Origin: Gammaproteobacteria bacterium
GTDB taxonomy: Bacteria; Pseudomonadota; Gammaproteobacteria; Pseudomonadales; Alcanivoracaceae
NCBI GenBank assembly: GCA_018067045.1
Contig: JAGPVL010000014.1
Coordinates: 1 to 55,312, forward strand
DNA length: 55,312 nt
Direction: 5' to 3'
Shown here: positions 16,607 to 23,878 of the stretch, one piece after another
How the letters are laid out: every line of letters begins with the position of its first letter
Numbering within the stretch: the first letter of the stretch is position 1
Program-made: the position numbers and the translations under genes
The notes under the pieces: generated by a model
The model's input: the letters and a program-made list of their open reading frames with translations, nothing else
What the model was told of the DNA's origin: nothing
Databases searched by the model: none

Positions 16607-17665
16607 TTAGGTTATTTGCTCTAACGTCTTTTTCACCGCCTGATAGATATCGCCCTCATCAGGCATATAGAGTGTTTCTTGACGAAAATAGGGCATAGGT
16701 ACGTCAAGGCCAGAAACGCGAGCGACCGGTGCACGCAACAAGTAAAGCCCCTGCTCTGCAATGCGCGCTGAGATTTCAGCGCCAAAGCCACAATGCTTAG
16801 GCGCCTCTTCAATCACAACACAACACCCTGTCTTCTCAATGGAAGCAAGAATGGTATCGTCATCGAGAGGGTTGAGCGTGGCGACATCAATCACCTCCGC
16901 GTGAATGTTTTCACGCGCTAGGCGATCTGCTGCTTGCAAGGTTTCATAAATCATCGCCCCCCAAGAGATCAGCGTAATGTCGCTGCCTTCGCGCAAGGTA
17001 AAACAGACATCAAGCGGCAACGCTTGACCATCATCAATCACCGGCTGGCGACTGATGCGATAAAGACGTTTCGGTTCAAGAAAAATAACCGGGTCTGGCG
17101 ACTCAATCGCGGCGAGTAATAAACCGTAAGCCCGCGCGGGTGACGAGGCTGTCACGACACGCAGTCCGGGCACGTGTGCCAGCATGGACTCCATGCTTTC
17201 TGAGTGATGCTCCGGCGCGTGAATGCCGCCACCATATGGAATACGCATCACCATCGGGCAATGCAATCGACCACGCGTGCGCTGCCGCAAACGTGCCGCA
17301 TGGGAGACGAGATGTTCTATCGCCGCATACATAAATCCCATAAATTGAATTTCTGCAACAGGCTTGAGCCCTTGACTTGCCATGCCGACACTAATGCCAG
17401 CGATGAGCGCTTCGGCCAACGGTGTATCCATCACTCGTTTATAGCCAAAGCGCTCTTTTAGTCCGAGCGTTGCTCTAAAGACACCACCGTTCGTAGCGAT
17501 ATCTTCACCCAACATGACGACGTTTTCGTCTTGCTCCATAGCACGCGCTAAGGCCAAATTAATGGCCTCGACCATGGTGATGTCGGTAGCTGCCATGGGG
17601 GCAGGGTTTTCGGATTTATCGATATGCGTTTGATTCGTCGCAGCAACGCTTTCACGGCTTCCCAT
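16607..17665 (-). CDS. 2-oxoacid dehydrogenase E1 component, beta subunit
   Basis: 352 residues. The transketolase pyrimidine-binding domain (about 25-200) includes MLGEDIATNGGVFRAT, DTPLAEALIAGISVGMA and PYGGGIHAPEHHSESMESML. A C-terminal transketolase domain contains EVIDVATLNPLDDDTI and CVVIEEAPKHCGFGAEI. It pairs with the alpha subunit to decarboxylate a 2-oxoacid with thiamine diphosphate. The ATG at 17665 has AGGAGG 5 nt upstream and overlaps the alpha gene by 14 nt. An internal ATG at 17596 lies nearer the conserved core but lacks a ribosome site, so the protein has a short unconserved N-terminal tail. Confidence 0.92.
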   Translation of the reverse strand: MGSRESVAATNQTHIDKSENPAPMAATDITMVEAINLALARAMEQDENVVMLGEDIATNGGVFRATLGLKERFGYKRVMDTPLAEALIAGISVGMASQGLKPVAEIQFMGFMYAAIEHLVSHAARLRQRTRGRLHCPMVMRIPYGGGIHAPEHHSESMESMLAHVPGLRVVTASSPARAYGLLLAAIESPDPVIFLEPKRLYRISRQPVIDDGQALPLDVCFTLREGSDITLISWGAMIYETLQAADRLARENIHAEVIDVATLNPLDDDTILASIEKTGCCVVIEEAPKHCGFGAEISARIAEQGLYLLRAPVARVSGLDVPMPYFRQETLYMPDEGDIYQAVKKTLEQIT

Positions 17666-18749
17666 GGGCGCCTCCTAACGATAATCGCTCGGCTTTATCG
17701 AGTATCTGTTGACGCTGTCCGTACAGCGACATCGGCAATTCAGCAAACAGGTAATCCAACACATCCGTAGCCGCTTGCGGTGGCGTGGCGAGATAACCAT
17801 CGACCGCTGCCTGCACGGTATCGGCGCAATCCGCTAAGCATTTTTTTTCTGCGGCTTCATTCCAGTGATCTTGCTGATGCAAATACTCACGCAGTCGTCG
17901 AATCGGCTCACGCTGCCATGCCGCGTTCACCTCTTCGACGGGCCGATAACGGGTGGCGTCATCGGCGGTAGTGTGATCGCCGAGTCGATATGAGAGCGCT
18001 TCGATTAACGTGGCGCCTTTTCCAGCACGAGCCTTACGTAACGCATAACTAACCACGTCAAAGACCGCACACACATCGTTGCCATCGACCTGTATACCTT
18101 CGATTCCCGCCGCGATGGCTTTATCGGCCAGCGTGGTCGCCGCACTTTGTAACGTACGCGGCACCGAGATGGCCCATTGGTTATTGTTGACGACCACCAC
18201 TAACGGCAATTGCCAAACGCCGGCCAAGTTAAGCGATTCATAAAAATCACCACGAGACGTGGCGCCGTCACCGCAGGTGACCAGCGTAGCGTCGTGTTGG
18301 TCGCGTATTTTCATTGCGGTCGCAATACCCGCCGCATGTGTCACTTGCGTAGCGATGGGCACACATAACGGAAAATCACACGCGGCAGCACCGCGATAAA
18401 CATTGCCCCGCTCGTCGCCACCCCAATACAACAACGTCTCCTTAAGCGCGACGCCGCGTAAGTATTGTGTGGCGACATCGCGATAATACGGCACAAAAAT
18501 ATCGGTTGGTTTCAGCGCTTCACCGATGCCAACGCCGATTGCTTCCTGGCCTACGCAGGACGCATAAGTGCCTATCTGCCCGGTACGTTGTAGTGCGACC
18601 GCTTTTTGGTCGAAGATGCGGATTAATACTAGGGTTTGATAAAAACGGATCAGTTTCTTCGTATCAATATTCGCGGGCAGGTCATGCCGCAGAGCGCCGC
18701 TAGCATCGAGGTACTGAATAGGCGATGGCAAGTCATTAGGATAGCGCAT
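17652..18749 (-). CDS. 2-oxoacid dehydrogenase E1 component, alpha subunit
   Basis: 365 residues. The thiamine-diphosphate motif runs from GDG (160-162) to NN (189-190), in CGDGATSRGDFYESLNLAG and VVVVNNNQWAIS. The YRDVATQYLRG and SYRLGDHTTADDATRYRP segments, including the phosphorylation-loop region, are typical. It resembles the pdhA-like alpha subunits (YPNDLPSPIQYLD N-terminus) often annotated as pyruvate dehydrogenase alpha. The neighbouring leucine dehydrogenase argues for branched-chain 2-oxoacids instead. It overlaps both flanking genes by 14 nt, so the four genes form one unit. Confidence 0.92.
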   Translation of the reverse strand: MRYPNDLPSPIQYLDASGALRHDLPANIDTKKLIRFYQTLVLIRIFDQKAVALQRTGQIGTYASCVGQEAIGVGIGEALKPTDIFVPYYRDVATQYLRGVALKETLLYWGGDERGNVYRGAAACDFPLCVPIATQVTHAAGIATAMKIRDQHDATLVTCGDGATSRGDFYESLNLAGVWQLPLVVVVNNNQWAISVPRTLQSAATTLADKAIAAGIEGIQVDGNDVCAVFDVVSYALRKARAGKGATLIEALSYRLGDHTTADDATRYRPVEEVNAAWQREPIRRLREYLHQQDHWNEAAEKKCLADCADTVQAAVDGYLATPPQAATDVLDYLFAELPMSLYGQRQQILDKAERLSLGGAHGKP

Positions 18750-19803
18750 GGCGTTTCCCCTTCGTTCCGCCAGCGCTCACCGGCGCCTCTAATCGGGCTT
18801 GCGCGAGTCGATCGGCGATATCGGCCGGAGGTAAATGCTGCTGTATCGCACGCTGCAAAATATCGTCGACGGTTGTACTGATGCGTTCAGTATGCCGACG
18901 AATCTCTGCCAAGGATTGACCGAGCTTACCCAGCGACACCTTAATAAGCCCGCCGGCATTGGCGACATAATCCGGCACATAAAGGATGTCATGTTGATCG
19001 AGCCAATGGGCCAGCGCAGGACTTTCTAGTTGATTATTGGCGCTGCCAACGACGAGGCGACAGCGTAGTTGGTGCACGCTGTGATGGTTCAGTACTGCGC
19101 CTAACGCGCAGGGCGAAAAAATATCGCACGCTTGCGCATGAATCACTTCGGGCGCCACGGCGCGCGCATCAAAACATTGCACCGCTTCCTGTATCTTTTG
19201 TTGATCTAGATCGTTGACCAACAGACGCGCGCCCGCATTGTGCAGAAGCTGCGCCAGCGCCCACCCAACTTGCCCGAGTCCTTGAATCGCGATGATTTTA
19301 CCGCTGAGATTGTCCGAGTGATCCATGACGTTGCACGCCGCGCGCATCGCACAAAAAACGCCGTACGCTGTTTCTGGAGAAGGGTCGAGGCCGTCGCCAT
19401 GACTACCCGACACATGACCCGTTTGTGTTTCAATCTGATCCATGTCTGATAACGACGAACCACTGTCGACCGCCGTGATATAGCGCCCATCTAGCGTCTC
19501 GACAAAACGCCCGAACGCACGAAAGAGCGCCGCACGGTTGTAATTGCCGGAAGGTTTGAGAATAACGGCTTTGCCGCCACCTTGCGGCACATCCGCAAGC
19601 GCAGCTTTGTAACTCATGCCATGGGCAAGACGCGCCGCATCATTCAGCGCATCACGATCAGAGGCATAGGGAAGGAAACGACAGCCACCCAAGGCGGGAC
19701 CAAAACGGGTGCTGTGAATGGCGATAATAGCGCGCAATCCGGTGGCAGGGTCAGCCTTGAGATGAACCGCTTCAAGACAGGCCCGTTCGATTGTGTCGAA
19801 CAT
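18736..19803 (-). CDS. Leucine dehydrogenase (Glu/Leu/Phe/Val dehydrogenase family)
   Basis: 355 residues. The catalytic N-terminal domain contains GPALGGCRF, the lysine at SYK66 and the glycine-rich PQGGGKAV with Lys78. A Rossmann domain (GLGQVGWALAQLL) binds NAD+. The ADYVANAGG-type segment appears as YVPDYVANAGGLI. It should deaminate leucine, valine and isoleucine reversibly to the 2-oxoacids consumed by the E1-E2 complex encoded downstream. GAGGAGG lies just before the ATG. It is the first gene of the operon. Confidence 0.9.
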   Translation of the reverse strand: MFDTIERACLEAVHLKADPATGLRAIIAIHSTRFGPALGGCRFLPYASDRDALNDAARLAHGMSYKAALADVPQGGGKAVILKPSGNYNRAALFRAFGRFVETLDGRYITAVDSGSSLSDMDQIETQTGHVSGSHGDGLDPSPETAYGVFCAMRAACNVMDHSDNLSGKIIAIQGLGQVGWALAQLLHNAGARLLVNDLDQQKIQEAVQCFDARAVAPEVIHAQACDIFSPCALGAVLNHHSVHQLRCRLVVGSANNQLESPALAHWLDQHDILYVPDYVANAGGLIKVSLGKLGQSLAEIRRHTERISTTVDDILQRAIQQHLPPADIADRLAQARLEAPVSAGGTKGKRHALS

Positions 19804-20122
19804 CTGACCTCCTCAAAACACGTTTCGGCACGGATAGTGTCGAGGCGCATTTCATGCTTGCTGAAAGCGAAACTAGAACACTGGATTGCAGCGCCCTACT
19901 ACTCTTTAGACTAGACCCATTGGTGCTGGAGTAACAGAGTCAAAATAGGCGCGAATATCACGAAATATCCCGTTTTATCGCCGTTAAGATGGCAACCTGA
20001 CGAAGACGGACTTGTCATCAACTTCTTCGACTTTCGGAGCTCACCCAAACTTAATACGCAATGACAACGCAATCGTTAGTTTCTATTCTCGGCACTTCGC
20101 GCATCACAGCGTCTAACGCCGC
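19804..20122. other. Intergenic region between H-NOX and leucine dehydrogenase genes
   Basis: 319 nt between the H-NOX stop and the leucine dehydrogenase start, both on the minus strand. It must contain the promoter of the dehydrogenase operon and probably the 3' end of the H-NOX transcript. I find no convincing -35/-10 pair, terminator hairpin with T-run, or small gene. Confidence 0.5.
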
Positions 20123-20662
20123 TTACGCAGCGCTGGACACTCTGATATGCATGCGCGTACCGCCATCCGGCAAAGGAGACTCCGTTATGTCGAGTGCTTC
20201 ATCGTACCCTTCGGCAATACCGATCATGATGCCGCGCGCGAGCGCTTCCATGCGCCGTTTCGAGGTGTAATCAAGCTGTAGCTCTCCGTCGCCGAGAGAA
20301 GTGAATTGCAAACGCGGAGGCTCGGCACCTGGATTCTTCATTCGCACCACACGGTGAATCGTATCTTCCACATGCAGCAGCAACTCTTCCGTACGCCAAG
20401 ATTTTGGAATCAACGCGGCATACATTTCCTTTAAGTGTGGCGCGAGAAAGCGGCCAAAAGACTCCAATAGTTCGTTTGGCGGCATACCTGACAACTTAAC
20501 TGCGGCGGCCGCGATGGCACCGAGCTGCTCGTCTGGATACATGCGGATCGGCACAAAAACCGCATCTGGCATATCGGCTTCAACTAGGATCGCTTGCCAA
20601 GTATTTTCATCAAAGTTCTTTTCAACGAAAGCCTTCAACTTCGTGAGGACAACACCGTGCAT
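20123..20662 (-). CDS. Stand-alone H-NOX (haem nitric oxide-binding) domain protein
   Basis: 179 residues, a single H-NOX domain with nothing fused. All signature residues are visible: the proximal haem ligand His103 (DTIHRVVRM), the haem-distorting Pro116 (NPGAEPPRL) and the propionate-binding YxSxR motif as YTSKR (Tyr132, Ser134, Arg136). Family numbering (His102, Pro115, 131-135) is matched with an offset of one. Such proteins sense NO, or O2 in some anaerobes, and normally act on a histidine kinase or diguanylate cyclase encoded next door. Neither is adjacent here; the divergent neighbour is a LuxR-hydrolase fusion. AAAGG precedes the ATG. Confidence 0.9.
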   Translation of the reverse strand: MHGVVLTKLKAFVEKNFDENTWQAILVEADMPDAVFVPIRMYPDEQLGAIAAAAVKLSGMPPNELLESFGRFLAPHLKEMYAALIPKSWRTEELLLHVEDTIHRVVRMKNPGAEPPRLQFTSLGDGELQLDYTSKRRMEALARGIMIGIAEGYDEALDITESPLPDGGTRMHIRVSSAA

Positions 20663-20869
20663 AACGAAACCTTTTTATAATGAGTTAACCAACCACAGTT
20701 TTACATCGTGTTACGGACGCGAGCAATCATTAGATCGCTTTCACCATATATGAGCACGGCGATTATTTGTGCCTCTCCGATTTCACATTCCACCTTCAAG
20801 CAGCGACGCGTTGCCGCGCACCCGCCCGCCACCTATCATGTTGCGCAGAGTATCGAATAGGAATGTACC

Positions 20870-22588
20870 TTGAAGAACGACAACGACGCCTTGATCGGTA
20901 AGATATACGAAACCGCATTATCTCCCGGTGATTGGGTAGAGCTGCTGGATACTATAGCCAGCTGGACCGAGGAAAAGGGTAACGTATCCGCTGACGATAG
21001 TGCGCTCGCGGCCAAACCGACATCACGAAGCGAAGAAGTGGAAGGGCTCATCACCCACTTAGAGCGTGCCGTGCGTTCAAGTTCGTATATGCATGCACTA
21101 GAAGATCGCACCAACATGCTCAACGCCATGTACAACCAAATGCCGTGGCCCATGTTGATGCTCGGCGATCAATTACAGGTGCTTGAGTCAAACCCTGTGG
21201 CACATCAAGTGCTGGCAGAGGGACCTGTTCGTCTGCGTGCAGACGGCACATTGAGTTTTGCTGACACTGAATTACGACGTGCGCTCGAGCGCGTTAATAA
21301 ACTCGCCGAGGGACGCGGCACGCAGCTACTCACCTCTCCGGAAGATGGCATTTCATTATTGTGCTTACCCGTACAAAAGTCCGATGCGCTAGGAGCGATT
21401 TCTCAAGTGCGCACTATTGTGTGGGTGTTGGCGGGACATAGCATCGTCACACCGTCAGCAGACATGCTGCGCTCCGTATTCAACATTACCGAAGCGGAAT
21501 CACGCCTGCTGCACTTGCTCTGTAAAATCGGCAACCTTCAGCAAAGTGCGCAACTATTGAATGTTAAAATCAGCACAGCGCGCAGTCAGCTCAAATCTAT
21601 CATGGGCAAACTCAACACCACCAGCCAAGTGCAATTGGTAAGCCATGCCATGGGGCACGCATTAGTGCAGGCAGCTCGGCTGCCTCAGACAACAGATGAC
21701 GACGAAGAATTTACCGTAACGTTGCCAGACGGAAGAGTGCTGAGCTGGTATGAATACGGAGACCCGAAAGGCCGGCCCGTGCTGACATTGGAAAACCAAG
21801 GCGCATCCATGCCCGACCACACGGTGTTTGAGCAGTGGTATCGGCAACAAGGGCTGCGCATGATCTTGATCGTACGCCCCGGATACGGAATTTCTACATA
21901 CAAGGCAAATTATCAGTTCAAAGATCTCGGCGATGACATTCAGTTTCTTTGCGCACATTTGGATATCAAGAAGCCAGCCATGGCGGCGTACTGCGGTGGA
22001 GGCCCTTACGCACTATGCACTGCAGCGCTGCATCCAGACCTGTTTGATCGTCTTGGTTTACTCGGCACAACACTGGCCATTGAGCATTTTGAATTGGATA
22101 AACTCGAACCGATTCATCGCATGTGCTTACAGATTTCTCGTCGTGATCCGCGTTTGTTTATGCTGATCGGTCGACTCGGGGTACGTGGCGTACAAAAAGC
22201 GCCGGAGAAATTCTTCAAAATGCTCGCGCGAGGTTTGTCACAAGCCGATAAGGATGTGTTCAACGATCCCGATCTTTTAGCGCGGGCCATCAAGCGAACA
22301 CGACGCGGTCATTTTCAAGGTGCGCGCGTGATGATGGAGGAATACTTAAATCACCTCAAACCACTGGGCGCGGATGTAAGCAAGATTACCGTGCCGGTGC
22401 TGCAATGGCATGGAGAAACCGACGGCATTATTTCGATTGGCGGCGCACGTAGTCTTGCGGCTGAAATCCCCAACGTAACATTTCAAAGCTTTCCCGAACT
22501 TGGGCACTTTATGGTGTACGACCTTTGGCAGGATTTTCTGACGGAATTATTAGGGCTACACATGACGAAATTGGATCAAGGAGGTTAG
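20870..22588 (+). CDS. LuxR-type HTH / alpha-beta hydrolase fusion protein
   Basis: 572 residues. Residues 1-195 form an uncharacterised, possibly PAS-like sensory region (LMLGDQLQVLESNPVAHQVL resembles a PAS start). Residues about 203-262 match a LuxR-type helix-turn-helix (ITEAESRLLHLLCKIGNLQQ and MGKLNTTSQVQLV). Residues 280-570 are an alpha/beta hydrolase domain. The nucleophile elbow reads YCGGGPYAL, with Cys375 where Ser is usual; Asp518 (HGETDG) and His546 (ELGHF) could complete the triad. It may be a ligand-responsive regulator whose hydrolase fold binds or slowly turns over a signal, which is inferred. It starts at TTG with AGGAA upstream. It is divergent from H-NOX with 207 nt between. 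Confidence 0.82.
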   Translation: MKNDNDALIGKIYETALSPGDWVELLDTIASWTEEKGNVSADDSALAAKPTSRSEEVEGLITHLERAVRSSSYMHALEDRTNMLNAMYNQMPWPMLMLGDQLQVLESNPVAHQVLAEGPVRLRADGTLSFADTELRRALERVNKLAEGRGTQLLTSPEDGISLLCLPVQKSDALGAISQVRTIVWVLAGHSIVTPSADMLRSVFNITEAESRLLHLLCKIGNLQQSAQLLNVKISTARSQLKSIMGKLNTTSQVQLVSHAMGHALVQAARLPQTTDDDEEFTVTLPDGRVLSWYEYGDPKGRPVLTLENQGASMPDHTVFEQWYRQQGLRMILIVRPGYGISTYKANYQFKDLGDDIQFLCAHLDIKKPAMAAYCGGGPYALCTAALHPDLFDRLGLLGTTLAIEHFELDKLEPIHRMCLQISRRDPRLFMLIGRLGVRGVQKAPEKFFKMLARGLSQADKDVFNDPDLLARAIKRTRRGHFQGARVMMEEYLNHLKPLGADVSKITVPVLQWHGETDGIISIGGARSLAAEIPNVTFQSFPELGHFMVYDLWQDFLTELLGLHMTKLDQGG

Positions 22589-22657
22589 CGCGAGACGTCT
22601 TTATCGTTCTGCCCCGTCCCAACAACCTTCCGCATGATCAAACGGCAAATGCCTGAC

Positions 22658-22688
22658 ATCTGTTCGCCGGCCTTACCGACGAACAGAT
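22658..22688. terminator. Hairpin between convergent genes
   Basis: ATCTGTTCG and CGAACAGAT form a 9-bp stem with a 13-nt loop between the convergent LuxR-hydrolase and dctP genes. Neither side has a T-run, so intrinsic termination is doubtful. It may still act as a 3'-end stabilising stem. Confidence 0.35.
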
Positions 22689-22690
22689 AT

Positions 22691-23812
22691 TCACTCCGCC
22701 AGCGCGGCTCTGACAGCCAGGTATTCTGCTTCGGCAACGTTTGAGTAACTGCTAACGCCGGCACGAAACGTTTGGTAGGAATCGAACACGCGGCGGGCGA
22801 AAGGGTTATCGCGGGTGAGTTCGTCTAGCACGATGTCGCTTTCTTTTTTCAGGGCTTTTAAAACGTCATCAGGTAGGCGGCGTAGTTGTACGCCGTGTTT
22901 TTCTTGCAAGTCGATCAGCGCAGCGTTGTTGCGCGCGGTGTATTCGCTGAGCATATCATCGTTTGCCCACGCAGCAGCAGCCCGAACGATCGCTTGCAAA
23001 TCTTCCGGCAAAGCATTCCACACCTCGTTGTTCATGATCAGTTCAAGCGTCGGGCCGGGCTCGTGCCAGCCGGGGTGGTAGTAGTACTTGGCGACTTTAT
23101 AAAAACCAAATGTAAGGTCGTTATAAGGACCGACCCAATCGGCGGCATCAATGGCACCGCTTTCTAATGCGGTAAACACTTCGCCGCCGGGCAGTTGTAC
23201 CGGTGTTGCACCGAGACGTTTAAGCACTTCACCCGCTAAGCCAGGCATACGAATTTTTAAACCGGCAAGATCGCTAACGCTATTAATTTCACGGTTATAC
23301 CAACCGGGCAATTGCGTGCCAGTGTTGCCGCAAGCAAACGGCTTTAGGTTGAAGCCTTCGTACAGCTCGTCCCACAGTTGCTGGCCGCCGCCATAGCTGA
23401 GCCAGCTATTCATTTCTTGCGCGGTGAAACCAAAAGGTACTGCGGTGAAGAATGGGGTTGCGGGATGTTTGCCCTTCCAATAATACGCAGCGCCGTGACC
23501 AAGCTCGGCGCTGCCTTGGGAAACAGCATCGAAAACTTCCATGGCCGGCACGAGTTCTTTGGCGCCATACACTTTAATCGTGATGCGCCCCGCTGACATG
23601 GTGTTAACCATTTTGGCGAATTTTTCCGGGCCAGTGCCTAGGCCGGGATAATTCTTCGGCCAGGTAGTAACCATCTTCCAATGATAGGTTTTGTTTGCAT
23701 CCGCTGAACCTGCATCTGCACTAGGGCCAGCGCAGTCTGATTGCGCGCAACCGGCTAACGCAGTACCGGCGACGCCCAAACCAAGCGTAGAAACAAATTT
23801 GCGACGATCCAT
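22691..23812 (-). CDS. TRAP transporter substrate-binding protein, DctP family, lipoprotein
   Basis: 373 residues. The N-terminus (DRRKFVSTLGLGVAGTALAGC) combines a twin-arginine-like motif with a lipobox at Cys22, suggesting an anchored periplasmic lipoprotein. The mature part contains KMVTTWPKNYPGLGTGPEKF, YYWKGKHPATPFFTAVPFG, KIRMPGLAGEVLKRLGATP and DAADWVGPYNDLTFG. These are hallmarks of the mannitol/chloroaromatic (FcbT1/TakP-like, COG4663) group, often 2-oxoacid binders. No membrane subunits lie beside it. The dctQ/dctM genes at 6202-8159 are of the matching type and could be its partners. GGTGAG precedes the ATG. It lies 66 nt downstream of uvrD on the same strand. Confidence 0.9.
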   Translation of the reverse strand: MDRRKFVSTLGLGVAGTALAGCAQSDCAGPSADAGSADANKTYHWKMVTTWPKNYPGLGTGPEKFAKMVNTMSAGRITIKVYGAKELVPAMEVFDAVSQGSAELGHGAAYYWKGKHPATPFFTAVPFGFTAQEMNSWLSYGGGQQLWDELYEGFNLKPFACGNTGTQLPGWYNREINSVSDLAGLKIRMPGLAGEVLKRLGATPVQLPGGEVFTALESGAIDAADWVGPYNDLTFGFYKVAKYYYHPGWHEPGPTLELIMNNEVWNALPEDLQAIVRAAAAWANDDMLSEYTARNNAALIDLQEKHGVQLRRLPDDVLKALKKESDIVLDELTRDNPFARRVFDSYQTFRAGVSSYSNVAEAEYLAVRAALAE

Positions 23813-23878
23813 GGTCTCACCTTTTGATCATTTTATTTTTGTGTCTTGCGAATTCTCTTGTCTGCTCGGTGCCGACGG

